In this document: piece after piece, positions 43,837 to 54,100 of the stretch
How the letters are laid out: every line of letters begins with the position of its first letter
Numbering within the stretch: the stretch's first letter is position 1
NCBI GenBank assembly: GCA_027533395.1
Contig: JAPZUF010000005.1
Coordinates: 101,859 to 165,858, forward strand
From: Cyclobacteriaceae bacterium
GTDB lineage: Bacteria > Bacteroidota > Bacteroidia > Cytophagales > Cyclobacteriaceae
Length of the DNA stretch: 64,000 nucleotides
Direction: 5' to 3'
Program-made: the position numbers and the translations under genes
The notes under the pieces: generated by a model
What the model was told of the DNA's origin: nothing
Databases searched by the model: none
The model's input: only the letters and a program-made list of their open reading frames with translations

Positions 43837-43918
43837 TACCTAAGGCCGGAGTCGAACCGGCACGCCCGAGGGCACACGATTTTGAGTCGTGCGCGTCTAC
43901 CAATTCCGCCACTCAGGC
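43837..43918 (-). tRNA. tRNA-Leu (anticodon CAA)
   Basis: Class II tRNA, 82 bases. Acceptor GCCTGAG with CTTAGGT (two G-U pairs), discriminator A, no encoded CCA. Anticodon arm CACGA-CTCAAAA-TCGTG gives CAA, reading UUG. Long variable arm and T-arm GCCGG-TTCGACT-CCGGC. Its 3' end points into the dnd-bearing island, as expected of an integration target. Confidence 0.95.
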
Positions 43919-44091
43919 ATTTTTTGGTTTTCCCGTTTTTGCGGGCTGCAAATATGCTAAAGTTTACGTCCTGCTCAAAATCTTTGTTTTAAATTTTATG
44001 CGCTCAATTTGTGTTTTTAACCGCGTACAAAGCCCAATGGCCTTTTTTACTGTTGTTTAAACGCCATTCACAATTTTAGTATCTTGCTTTG

Positions 44092-44616
44092 ATGATACGC
44101 CTTTTCAGCCTGGCTTTTGTGTTGCTCCTCCTCTTGCAGGTGGCCGGCTGTTATGTTTTCTTTTCCATCAGGTTGGTGCAAATCCATGCAACCAGCAGAA
44201 GAAATTTAGCCTTCTTACCCGATTCTGACCTTACTCGCTTTCATTTTACGCAAGCCGAATATGAAAAAGTGCGAGAAAATAAAAGAGAGATAAAAGTAAA
44301 CGGACGCATGTACGATATCGCTCGCTCTCATTCTCAACCAGACGGTTCTCTGATCCTCTTTGCCAAACACGATGAAGCCGAAGATAATCTCTTTGCTTTT
44401 CTGCACGAAGTGTTAGAAAATATTAACCACGATAAAAAACACGTTCCTGCACAAGTTATGCAAGTCAGTTCGTTGCTGTATTGTCATCATCCCTTTCAAT
44501 TTTCTTCTTCGCTGTATGCCTTTAGTATAGAACATCATTCCTTCTATCTCAAACAAGAATGTTGCACAAGCTTGGTGATAGAAATTCCACCTCCAAAAGT
44601 TTTTTCTATTTGTTAA
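44092..44616 (+). CDS. Exported hypothetical protein
   Basis: 174 residues; the ATG at 44092 is preferred over the TTG before it. A hydrophobic N-terminus (LFSLAFVLLLLLQVAGCYVFF) acts as signal or anchor. The middle has NGRMYDIARSHSQPDGSLILFAKHDEAEDNLF, and the end is Cys- and His-rich. Such proteins often precede TonB receptor genes in Bacteroidota and may serve metal uptake; a hairpin GCAAAAG/CTTTTGC (44625-44645) follows. Function not established. Confidence 0.6.
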   Translation: MIRLFSLAFVLLLLLQVAGCYVFFSIRLVQIHATSRRNLAFLPDSDLTRFHFTQAEYEKVRENKREIKVNGRMYDIARSHSQPDGSLILFAKHDEAEDNLFAFLHEVLENINHDKKHVPAQVMQVSSLLYCHHPFQFSSSLYAFSIEHHSFYLKQECCTSLVIEIPPPKVFSIC

Positions 44617-44707
44617 TCATAAACGCAAAAGTTTAACCCTTTTGCTCTCGCCTATTCTATCGATGCTTTCTTAAGCATGGATCAGTTATTATTATTCATT
44701 AATACAC

Positions 44708-46921
44708 ATGAAAAAACTTTTATGCGGCTATTGCTTAGTAGCCAGTATCTGTGTTTATGGACAACAAACAGATACATTACAAAATAAATACCTCGATGAA
44801 GTGGTTGTTTCTGCTAATCGTTGGGAACAAAACTTATCGGAAGTGCCGGCACGTATTGCCAAAATAGAAAAGAGTGATATTCAATTTTTCAATCCTCAAA
44901 CTGCTGCCGACTTATTAGGCTTGAGCAATCAAGTGTTTATACAGAAAAGTCAGTTAGGTGGTGGTAGCCCTATGTTGCGTGGCTTTGCTACTAACCGCGT
45001 GTTGTTGGTGATAGATGGTGTGCGGCTTAACAATGCTATTTTCAGAGGGGGCAATGTGCAGAATGTAATCTCACTCGATGCCAATGCTATACAAGAATCA
45101 GAAGTAATTTTTGGCCCGGGCTCTGTTATCTATGGCAGCGATGCTATTGGTGGTGTGATGGATTTTCATACCCTCACTCCTACTTTTTCAACTAGCGGAA
45201 AAACAACTTTTAATGCACAAGCGCTGGCAAGATATTCAACAGCCAATCAGGAAAACACAGGGCATGTGCATTTTAATATTGGTTTGAAAAATTTTGCTTT
45301 CACTACAAGTGTTACAAAATCTATCTATGATGACTTAACTATGGGAAGTCGCGGACCGATAGAATATACCCGACCCGATTACCAAGGAAGAGAAAACAAT
45401 TCGAACACAACCCTCATCAACCCGGATATCAACAAACAAATTGGCTCGGCTTATGAACAACTTAATGCAATGCAGAAAGTAAGATTTAGATTGAAAGATA
45501 TTTTAGATCTTACGTACAGTTTTCATTTTTCGGAAACATCAGACGTGCCGCGCTACGACCGATTAATTTTAAAAAATGCGCAAAGTGTATTTGCTAACGC
45601 AGAATGGTATTACGGTCCGCAACGTTGGCGCATGCACAGTTTACAAGCAAAAATTAAGGCTAACAAAATTTTTGCTGATGAAATAAAATTTGTGCTTGCA
45701 CACCAAAGTTATGACGAAAGTCGACACACCCGGAATTTTGCTGGAAGCAATGCCAACCGCAGAACCAATCGTTTCGAATCGGTTGATGCCTTTTCGGCTA
45801 ACGTTGATGTAAGTAAATCTTTCTCTGAAAAAACATCTTTGTTTTACGGAGCAGAGTTTGTAACCAACGAAGTACTTTCAATTGCCAATCGAGTAGATAT
45901 AATAACTGGAGATGTTACTGATGTTTCAACGCGCTATCCGGATGGTTCGGATTGGCGCTCGCTTGCCGCCTATGCCAGCGTACGGCATCAGCTTACAAAT
46001 AACGTTACCTTCAATGCAAGTGTGCGCTATACGCATGTGCATACCTATTCTGTATTCGATAAAACATTTTTTCCATTTCCTTTTGATGACGCCACGCTCA
46101 ATAATGGAGCCTGGAATGGGAGCGTAGGAACAACTTTTAAAATGAACGATGATTTTAAAATCTACTACAATGTTTCAACAGGATTTCGTGCACCCAACGT
46201 TGATGATATAGGTCGCGTGTTCGATTCTCAACCCGGAAGTGTAACGGTGCCCAACCCCAGTCTAAAGCCAGAAACTGTGTATAATTTCGAAACAGGTTTT
46301 GCAGGTAAAATCCACCCGAACATTACGGTAGATGCTGCCTTCTACTACACCATTTTAGATAACGCCATAGTGCGTGGAGATTTTTTATTTAATGGAGAAG
46401 ATAGCATTGATTACGATGGAACTTTAAGTCGTGTTTTGGCTTTACAAAACACCAACCGAGTTGTTGTTATGGGTGGTCAGGTAGGTGTGAAAATAGATGT
46501 ACTGAAAGGATTATCCTTGCAATCGAATATAAATCTACAACGTGGCGAAGAGAAAGATTTTGCTACAGGAAATATTTACTCACCAACCCATGTACCTCCC
46601 ACTTTTGGTAATACTCAAATCAACTATCAAAGAAAAAAATGGCGAGCTACAGTTTATGTTTTATACAACGGCACCGTGCGTTTCGAAAACTTAGCCTTAA
46701 CCGAACGGGCCGATGCGCACTTGTATGCAAAAGATAAAGATGGTAATCCTTATGTACCGAACTGGCATACATGGAATGCCAAGTTTTCGTATGATGTAAC
46801 TAAAAACATAACCTGCGATGTTGGGATAGAAAATATAGCAGACATTCGATACAGACCGTATTCTTCAGGCATTAGCGCACCCGGAAGAAATTTTATTTTT
46901 GCCCTGAGAGGAAAATTTTAA
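44708..46921 (+). CDS. TonB-dependent receptor, heme type
   Basis: 737-residue outer-membrane receptor. Signal peptide MKKLLCGYCLVASICVYG; plug from about residue 30 (LDEVVVSANRWEQ) with MLRGFATNRVLLVIDGVRLNN and GPGSVIYGSDAIGGVM; 22-strand barrel ending in FIFALRGKF. A FRAP motif (GFRAPNVDD) and an NPSL element resembling NPNL (VPNPSLKPE) are seen, as in heme/hemoglobin receptors. The neighbouring PepSY protein suggests iron or heme uptake. Ligand is inferred. Confidence 0.88.
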   Translation: MKKLLCGYCLVASICVYGQQTDTLQNKYLDEVVVSANRWEQNLSEVPARIAKIEKSDIQFFNPQTAADLLGLSNQVFIQKSQLGGGSPMLRGFATNRVLLVIDGVRLNNAIFRGGNVQNVISLDANAIQESEVIFGPGSVIYGSDAIGGVMDFHTLTPTFSTSGKTTFNAQALARYSTANQENTGHVHFNIGLKNFAFTTSVTKSIYDDLTMGSRGPIEYTRPDYQGRENNSNTTLINPDINKQIGSAYEQLNAMQKVRFRLKDILDLTYSFHFSETSDVPRYDRLILKNAQSVFANAEWYYGPQRWRMHSLQAKIKANKIFADEIKFVLAHQSYDESRHTRNFAGSNANRRTNRFESVDAFSANVDVSKSFSEKTSLFYGAEFVTNEVLSIANRVDIITGDVTDVSTRYPDGSDWRSLAAYASVRHQLTNNVTFNASVRYTHVHTYSVFDKTFFPFPFDDATLNNGAWNGSVGTTFKMNDDFKIYYNVSTGFRAPNVDDIGRVFDSQPGSVTVPNPSLKPETVYNFETGFAGKIHPNITVDAAFYYTILDNAIVRGDFLFNGEDSIDYDGTLSRVLALQNTNRVVVMGGQVGVKIDVLKGLSLQSNINLQRGEEKDFATGNIYSPTHVPPTFGNTQINYQRKKWRATVYVLYNGTVRFENLALTERADAHLYAKDKDGNPYVPNWHTWNAKFSYDVTKNITCDVGIENIADIRYRPYSSGISAPGRNFIFALRGKF

Positions 46922-46977
46922 ACTTTGAATCTTGAATTTTGAATTTTAATAACAACGCTTAGCTATACTTTAAAAGC

Positions 46978-47526
46978 ATGATAGAAAAAATTGTAAAACA
47001 AACTCGCTCTTACCGAAAATTGCATCGCTACATCGGCATCAGTTTGTGTTTCTTCTTTTCTATCATTGCTTTTACTGGTATTTTACTCGGGTGGAAAAAA
47101 CATTCAGGCGGATTGATTTTACCAAACACAGAAACCGGAACGAGCAAAAACCTGGCTACGTGGTTGCCAATTGACTCATTGGCTTCTATCGCACAAGTTG
47201 CTGTTCAGGAAAAAAATCAACTTAAAGATGTGCAAATCGATCGAATGGATATTCGCCCTGACAAAGGCGTTATCAAAATAAGTTTCAAAGGAAATTATTT
47301 CGAAGTACAACTTGATGGTACAACAGGAAAGGTGTTAGCCATTCATCAACGCAATTCCGATATCATCGAACAAATACATGATGGTACTATTTTAGATAAC
47401 GTCATCTATGCCAATGGATATTTTAAACTTACCTACACAAGCGTATTAGGTTTGGGTTTACTTTTTCTAACCATTTCCGGTTTTTGGCTTTGGTACAACC
47501 CCAAAAGGATTAGGAAATTAAAATGA
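46978..47526 (+). CDS. PepSY-domain membrane protein
   Basis: 182 residues with two membrane helices (IGISLCFFFSIIAFTGILLG and LGLGLLFLTISGFWLWYNP) around a PepSY-like periplasmic region (NYFEVQLDGTTGKVLAIHQR). The layout RKLHRYIGIS with a conserved His is that of PepSY-associated proteins near siderophore and heme receptors, some acting as ferric reductases. It follows the TonB receptor by 56 bases. Confidence 0.82.
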   Translation: MIEKIVKQTRSYRKLHRYIGISLCFFFSIIAFTGILLGWKKHSGGLILPNTETGTSKNLATWLPIDSLASIAQVAVQEKNQLKDVQIDRMDIRPDKGVIKISFKGNYFEVQLDGTTGKVLAIHQRNSDIIEQIHDGTILDNVIYANGYFKLTYTSVLGLGLLFLTISGFWLWYNPKRIRKLK

Positions 47527-47527
47527 T

Positions 47528-47535
47528 TACCTTTG
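47528..47535 (+). promoter_or_regulatory. Candidate -7 element for the FKBP gene
   Basis: TACCTTTG matches TAnnTTTG perfectly and lies 18 bases before the ATG, at the end of the PepSY gene. No good TTTG -33 box is found at the expected distance, so this is tentative. Confidence 0.35.
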
Positions 47536-47553
47536 CCTCACAATATTACAATC

Positions 47554-48024
47554 ATGCAAATCTCAAAAAACAAAGTAGCGGGTATTCATTACACCTTAAC
47601 CGACAACAGCGGTAACATTCTGGATAGCAGTAAAGGAAGAGATCCTTTATATTATATTCAAGGCATCGGCAATCTTATTCTGGGCATGGAAGAAGTCCTA
47701 GAAGGTAAAAAGAAAGGCGATAAGTTTCAAATTAAAGTATCACCGGAGAAAGGATATGGTGTAAAAGATCCTAACCTGATGCAACAAGTGCCTATCAAAG
47801 CATTTGGTGGACAAGAAGTAAAACCTGGTATGAAATTCAGCACAAACCAAGGCCATGTAGTAACTGTAACTGAAGTATCAACTGAAACTGTTACTGTGGA
47901 TGCTAACCACGAGTTGGCTGGTGTAGAGTTAAATTTTGATGTAGAAGTAATGGAAGTACGCGAAGCCACAGCCGATGAAATTTCTCACGGTCACGTTCAC
48001 GGCCCGGGCGGGCATCATCATTAA
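47554..48024 (+). CDS. FKBP-type peptidyl-prolyl isomerase (SlyD-like)
   Basis: 156 residues from the ATG at 47554. FKBP half-sites flank an insert-in-flap domain: YTLTDNSGNILDSS, then GNLILGMEEVLEGKKKGDKF, VSPEKGYGVKDPNL, and DANHELAGVELNFDVEVMEV. The C-terminal His-rich end (HGHVHGPGGHHH) would bind nickel or other metals as in SlyD. Cytosolic, as no signal peptide is seen. Confidence 0.93.
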   Translation: MQISKNKVAGIHYTLTDNSGNILDSSKGRDPLYYIQGIGNLILGMEEVLEGKKKGDKFQIKVSPEKGYGVKDPNLMQQVPIKAFGGQEVKPGMKFSTNQGHVVTVTEVSTETVTVDANHELAGVELNFDVEVMEVREATADEISHGHVHGPGGHHH

Positions 48025-48052
48025 AAATAAAGTTTATACTGAAATAAAAAAT

Positions 48053-48079
48053 AAAAGGCAGCGCAGACCTGCCTTTTTT
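48053..48079 (+). terminator. Terminator after the FKBP gene
   Basis: AAAAGGCAG pairs with CTGCCTTTT (9 bp, 7-base loop) followed by TT; it lies between convergent FKBP and ABC permease genes and may work both ways. Confidence 0.8.
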
Positions 48080-48105
48080 ATGGAAGAAAATAACGTTGAA
48101 CTATA

Positions 48106-49338
48106 TTATTCGAATCGCAACGATTCAATAGGATCTAACTTAGATGCTTTGTGCGCAGGATAATAACCTGATAACAAACCTACTCCAATACAAATAACCA
48201 TTCCCATAAACATCCATGTCCAAGGTATCACAAATTCATCAACTCCGATCAAACTTGAAATTCCGTTTCCAATAAGAATACCAAGAATAATGCCTGCTAG
48301 TCCACCTAACACACAAACTACTATCGCTTCAATTACAAATTGTTGGCGTATTCTGAGTGGTGTCGCACCTAATGCTTTTCGCACACCTACTTCGCGCGTT
48401 CGTTCTGTAACAGATACTAACATGATATTCATCAAAGCTATGGATGCACCTAGTAGGGTTATGAAGCCTACGCCAAATCCACCTAAACGAAGGGCAGATG
48501 TAATACCTTCTAACTGTTCTTGCAATGTTTCGCTTTTTTCTAAATCAAAAGAATTGGGTTTGCCTACTTCATCTCTTCTTATGCCTCGCATTATACCGGT
48601 TGCTTCTCCCATAGCAAAATCCATTTTAGTAGGGTCGCTAATGCCAATCGAAATTTCATACCACAACTGTCTGCCTTTTGCCATTTGGTTGGCCTTAATT
48701 AAAGGTATACAAACCATGTTATCATAGTTATCATCTGCTAAATCACCTTTTTCTTTCATTACACCAATCACGCGAATTTGTGTTCCTGAAATCAGTATTT
48801 CTTTTCCAAGTGCATCTTCATTTTTAAAAAGCGTTTCAGCTACTTTAAATCCGATTACGGCTACTTGTGTTCCATAATCCATCTCTACTTTCGAAAAATT
48901 TCGTCCCTTTTCTATTTCAACACCTTTCAATCCAAAAAATTCAGTGTTCACTCCTTTTAGTCGAACATTAGGATTGGTTTTATTAGAAAGATACTTTACT
49001 TCAGCAATGCCAGTAACATCCGCAGATAATGATATCACTCCTTCTGTTTTAAACTGGTCTGCAAATCGATTTACTTGTGTAAATGTGAGTTGCGGATATT
49101 TTTTCTCAGCAATGCCTTGGTTGCTACTTCCCCGATTTCTCTTTGAAGTGATATCAAATGTGTTTACTCCCAATGAAGAAAGACTGGTATTCACTGAATA
49201 TTCAATTCCATCGATAGCGGTTAAAATTCCAACTAATGATGTAATGCCAATGGCTACAATACAAGAAGTTAAGACTGACCTTAACATGTTTGCCTTAATA
49301 GACCGCAGACCTTCTTTTACATTTTCAATCAGGTTCAT
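48106..49338 (-). CDS. ABC transporter permease, MacB/FtsX type
   Basis: 410 residues. N-terminal helix (LTSCIVAIGITSLVGILTAI) anchors a MacB_PCD periplasmic domain (residues 40-250); the C-terminal FtsX domain has three helices, with ERTREVGVRKALGATPLRI between the first and second. Such proteins form mechanotransmitting exporters for lipoproteins, antibiotics or lipids. The ATPase gene is not in the window side seen. Single gene. Confidence 0.88.
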   Translation of the reverse strand: MNLIENVKEGLRSIKANMLRSVLTSCIVAIGITSLVGILTAIDGIEYSVNTSLSSLGVNTFDITSKRNRGSSNQGIAEKKYPQLTFTQVNRFADQFKTEGVISLSADVTGIAEVKYLSNKTNPNVRLKGVNTEFFGLKGVEIEKGRNFSKVEMDYGTQVAVIGFKVAETLFKNEDALGKEILISGTQIRVIGVMKEKGDLADDNYDNMVCIPLIKANQMAKGRQLWYEISIGISDPTKMDFAMGEATGIMRGIRRDEVGKPNSFDLEKSETLQEQLEGITSALRLGGFGVGFITLLGASIALMNIMLVSVTERTREVGVRKALGATPLRIRQQFVIEAIVVCVLGGLAGIILGILIGNGISSLIGVDEFVIPWTWMFMGMVICIGVGLLSGYYPAHKASKLDPIESLRFE

Positions 49339-49457
49339 GAGAATTGTTTAATGAGATATAGGTTGAAAAAAATACCAAAATGTTACAGCAAAACCCAAAA
49401 ATATGCGTTTGTAACAATGTAAGTCCTTACATTCGTAGTCTGACGTAAATTTAGCTT

Positions 49458-50714
49458 ATGCGTTACCTATTTTTGCTGATATTCTCGCTTGTTTTTTCAG
49501 TTTCGGAGGCTAATCGCTTATTAATTCCAATGGATGCTACTCAAAGCAATCACTTAAAAGCCTATGGAATTGCTTATTGGATTCTTAGAGCTGAAACTGA
49601 AGTTGATTGGCTGCTTAATTACAGAGGTGGCAGTTTTATGTGCGACTATAACCCAGCCATTCAAAATGAATTGATCATCAGAGGTGTTACTTATGAAGTG
49701 ATTTCAGAAGGACAGGCCAATCAAATATTAACTGAAATGGCCAGCCCAGCTTTGAATTATGATATCATGAAACTCGAGAAGTTTCCGAAGATCGCAGTTT
49801 ACTCACCAAAATCTGCTCAACCTTGGGATGATGCCGTAACTTTAGTGCTTACTTATGCTGAAATCCCTTATGATTTAATCTATGATGATGAAGTTTTAGC
49901 TGGTAATCTTCCTAAATACGATTGGCTGCATTTACATCATGAAGATTTTACCGGGCAATATGGAAAATTTTATTCTTCCTACAGCAGCGCCCCATGGTAC
50001 ATCGAACAACAGCGCGAAGCAGAAGAAATGGCTCGTAAACATGGATTCAATAAAGTTTCTCAATTAAAATTAGCAGTAGCCAAGCGTATTCAAGAATTTG
50101 TTGCAGGTGGTGGATTTTTATTTGCGATGTGTTCTGCGACAGATAGTTTCGATATAGCTCTTTCTGCTGATGGTGTAGATATTTGCGAGCGCATGTTCGA
50201 TGGCGACCCTGCCGACCCGCAAGCTCAAAACAAATTAGATTATTCAAAAGCATTTGCCTTCGGTGGTTTCAAGCTATCGCGTGATCCCATGCAATATGAA
50301 TTTAGTGATATCGATAATCAGCCTTCTGAAAGAAGCTTGAGACAAGACAACGATTACTTCACGCTTTTCGAATTTTCTGCCAAGTGGGATCCCATTCCCA
50401 CTATGCTTACCCAAAATCATACTAAGATTATACCCGGGTTCTATGGTCAAACAACAGGTTTTAAAAAGAGATTGATTAAATCCGAAGTTTTAGTAATGGG
50501 CGAAAGCAAAGCCATCAACGAAGCAAAATATATACATGGAACGTTAGGAAAAGGTTTCTGGACATACTATGGCGGACACGATCCCGAAGATTACCAACAT
50601 CAGGTGGGAGAAGAGCATACTGATTTGAACCAACATCCGAACTCTCCAGGTTATCGATTAATTCTGAATAACATTTTATTCCCGGCTGCTAAAAAGAAAA
50701 AACAAAAAACCTAA
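49458..50714 (+). CDS. Exported protein of unknown function
   Basis: 418 residues with a signal peptide (MRYLFLLIFSLVFSVSEA). Two regions stand out: LLIPMDATQSNHLKAYGIAYW near the start and a Gly-rich stretch EFVAGGGFLFAMCSATDSFDI with a Cys after the strand, reminiscent of a class I glutamine-amidotransferase-like fold. Related Bacteroidota proteins are often labelled asparagine synthetase B, for which I see no support. Its stop overlaps the following lipoprotein start by one base (TAATG). Confidence 0.65.
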   Translation: MRYLFLLIFSLVFSVSEANRLLIPMDATQSNHLKAYGIAYWILRAETEVDWLLNYRGGSFMCDYNPAIQNELIIRGVTYEVISEGQANQILTEMASPALNYDIMKLEKFPKIAVYSPKSAQPWDDAVTLVLTYAEIPYDLIYDDEVLAGNLPKYDWLHLHHEDFTGQYGKFYSSYSSAPWYIEQQREAEEMARKHGFNKVSQLKLAVAKRIQEFVAGGGFLFAMCSATDSFDIALSADGVDICERMFDGDPADPQAQNKLDYSKAFAFGGFKLSRDPMQYEFSDIDNQPSERSLRQDNDYFTLFEFSAKWDPIPTMLTQNHTKIIPGFYGQTTGFKKRLIKSEVLVMGESKAINEAKYIHGTLGKGFWTYYGGHDPEDYQHQVGEEHTDLNQHPNSPGYRLILNNILFPAAKKKKQKT

Positions 50715-51097
50715 TGAAATTACCAATTACTCTTTTTAGTTTTTTCTTTGTATTTCTCTTAAGCAACTGTGCTGGACAAAAAAACTTTGCTGATGAAAAA
50801 AAAACTGAACAGATTATTGCCGAACTCACAAGCAAAAAAGTTAAGCAGGAAAAAAACGAAACAGGTGATTACCTGTTAATTCAAGAAGAAAAAGATTTAA
50901 CAAGTGCTTTTTTTAAATATTGGATATTCGATTTGCAATCCTACAAAATAATTGAAAAAGGTAGTATCACCAAAGGTGAAATCTCTTGGATCAACCCTTA
51001 CCAAATTAAAATCATTCGTTACCAAGAAGTGATGCAATTAAATGAACCTTCTAAAAATAAAGAAGAAATTATCAACCTAAGAAAAACAAAACAATAA
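50714..51097 (+). CDS. Small lipoprotein, unknown
   Basis: 127 residues with lipobox FLLSNCAGQK, thus an outer- or inner-membrane lipoprotein. The body is Lys/Glu-rich with one hydrophobic beta stretch (YWIFDLQSYKII). It overlaps the preceding exported gene by one base, so they are coupled and probably work together. No family recognised. Confidence 0.7.
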   Translation: MKLPITLFSFFFVFLLSNCAGQKNFADEKKTEQIIAELTSKKVKQEKNETGDYLLIQEEKDLTSAFFKYWIFDLQSYKIIEKGSITKGEISWINPYQIKIIRYQEVMQLNEPSKNKEEIINLRKTKQ

Positions 51098-51128
51098 CTG
51101 ACAGAAACAATAAATACCCTAATCCTCT

Positions 51129-54100
51129 ATGAAGAAAATTCTACTACTTACTACACTATTCGTTGCTGGAATATCAACCATAAGCGTATATGAAAAGGTA
51201 AATAAAAAACTACCTTCAAATACAATAGCCAACACAGAAGAAGATTTTAACGGCCCCGCTGAGTTCGCAAAGTTCCACTGGCAAATCAGAACAGCAGAAG
51301 GTGACAGCAAGCCAAATTATAAAAATGGTTACAAGCTTAGAGAATTACGCAAAAGCAAACAATTGGCACGCATACGTCAATCGTCACGAACAAAATCTAA
51401 TGGCGTAACAGAATGGATTGAACATGGACCAGCTAATGTACCTGGCAGAACAAGAGGATTAATTGTAGACCCTGCTGACCCTAACAAAAATACTTGGTAT
51501 GCAGGCTCTGTGGGTGGTGGCGTTTGGAAAACCATTAATGGAGGACAATCGTGGAGAAACTTAACTCCTGACTTACCCAACTTAGCAACATCGGTATTAG
51601 TGCAATCAACATCCAATCCAAATGTAATTTATTGCGGAACAGGTGAGGGTTTTTTTAACCTCGATGCTATAGATGGCGCAGGTATTTTTAAGTCAACAGA
51701 TAGAGGTGAAAACTGGACGCAACTAAGTTCAACAATCAATTTTCCTGATATCAACAGGATGGTTGTTGATCCAACTAATGAAAACATTGTGATTGCTGCC
51801 ACAGCTGATGGCATATACAGATCCGTTAATGGTGGAACAAACTGGAACTTAGTTCTTGATGAAGAATTAATGCAAGACCTAAAAGCTACTCCCGGTAATT
51901 TTAATATTTTATATGCTGCACAAAATAGTGTAGGTGTTTGGAAAAGTACAGATGCTGGCATTTCATGGAATTTAACCGGTCCACTCGGTCCGGTTGGCAG
52001 AGTTGAAATTTCAATATCACCGGTAAACACCAGTAGAATTTTTGCATCGGCAGAAGCAGAAGCATTTGGTAGCGGATCTGTTTTATTAATGTCAAACAAC
52101 AGTGGAGATTCTTGGTCTGCAGTTAATGTAACAATAAATGAAAACACAGTTGACTTCTTAAATGAACAAGGTTGGTACGATAACACTATCGCCTGCGATC
52201 CTTTAAACGCTAATATAGTTTACTTTGGAGGTGTTGATTTATTCAGAACTTTATTGACCAGTGGCTCCACTACTAGGGCAATCTATACAATAGAAGAAGA
52301 TAATGCTTCTTCTTTTTTGGGTTTAGTATCATTTACTAGTGCAACTAATGGCAATTTCGATGTTGGCGCATCAGCCAATTCAACTTCAGTTGAAATAAGA
52401 TTTGGCCCCGGAGAAACGCAAAAAGCACATCGGTTTACTGTTCCGACTGGCGCTACAAGTGGCGTTCCTGATGCAAGTTATACTTATCAAAATTATGTAG
52501 ATGTTCCGTTTACTGTTTGGGATATAAGCACTGTGCCCAATAGACAACTCATGGTCTCATTCAGAGATCAAGCGAATAATGGTATTTTCGATTTAATTGC
52601 AAATAACACATCATCTACTAACGCAAATGAACAAAGTAGAGAATATCTCTTTATAAATAACGTTGCTTATTCTCAAACAGCCAATACTTCTATTGCAAGA
52701 AACGGTGGACATGTATTCAATGAAATGTATAACTTTTGGCCTTTCCTAGAAGAGGGAGGTGTGTTTCCTCCTAATTTTTCAGCTACACTTAGCATTAATG
52801 CCATTACACAACAAGTATTAAATGCAACCACTATTAATATAACCGATGGACGAGGAGAATTTGGCAATGGGAAAAATAACAATGTACACGTTGATCATCA
52901 CAACATAGTGATGATTCCTATGACAGCCTCTACTTATAAAATATTAAACGCTAACGATGGAGGTGTTTTTGTTTCAAACACAAGCGCAACACCAGGCATT
53001 AATAATGGTGAATGGACTAGCACAGACAAAGGTTATAACTCGAGCCAATTTTATGGAGCTGATAAAAAACCTGGAGCTGAAGAATACTTTGGAGGTATGC
53101 AGGATAATGGTACTTGGGTATCTCCTCAAAATCAAGTGGCAACAGCTACCTCAAACTATTCATTTAAAATTGGTGGCGATGGCTTCGAAGTGATATGGAA
53201 CAACAGCAATCCACAGCTACTTATCGGAGGCTCTCAGTTTAATAACTTTGGAAGATCTATTAATGGGGGCAGCTCTTTTAGCAGCGCTGTTAGTGGCTTG
53301 AGTGGCGATATGCCTTTCATTTCAAAATTGGCAAACTCCAATAGCTTCGCTGACAGAATTTTTACTTTGGGTGGAAGCGGAGTATTTGTTTCTAATAACT
53401 TTGGACAGAACTGGACATTAACTCCAATTACAACAAAATGGGCTAATGCCAGCTTAATGGATATCGAGGTATCGCGTGCCAATGCAAACATTGTTTGGGC
53501 TGGCACAGGTATGACATCTCAACTTAGTTTACATGTATCGACCAATGGTGGTAAAACTTTTTCAGAAACGAATAATTATACTGAAACATCCTTGGGCGGC
53601 ATAACCAAGTTAGCTTCACATCCTACAGAACCCAATACAGCATATGCATTATTCTCATTAGCCGGTAAGCCAAAAGTTTTAGTAACAAAAAATTTAGGGC
53701 AAACTTGGCAAGACTTAAGTGGATACGGAACCAATAACGTTAGTAGTAAAGGATTTCCTGATGTAGCTGTTTATTGCTTATATGTAAGACCAGACAATAC
53801 AGATATTATTTGGGTAGGAACAGAAATCGGAATTGTTGAATCAACAGATGGAGGAGACACGTGGGCAATTATTGAAGATTTTCCAAACGTTTCAGTATGG
53901 GATATGAAAGGTGTAGATGATAAAGTAGTAATTGCCACACATGGTCGTGGCATATGGACTGCAACTATCAACTCATCCACAAGCCAATCGAATGTTCCGA
54001 ATTTACCTACAATAGTTGCGACTGGACCTGATCCAAACGAAAAACTTGCCATTAAGATCACCAACCCAAGTTTATATGATTCAATCGAAGTTTCTGTCGG

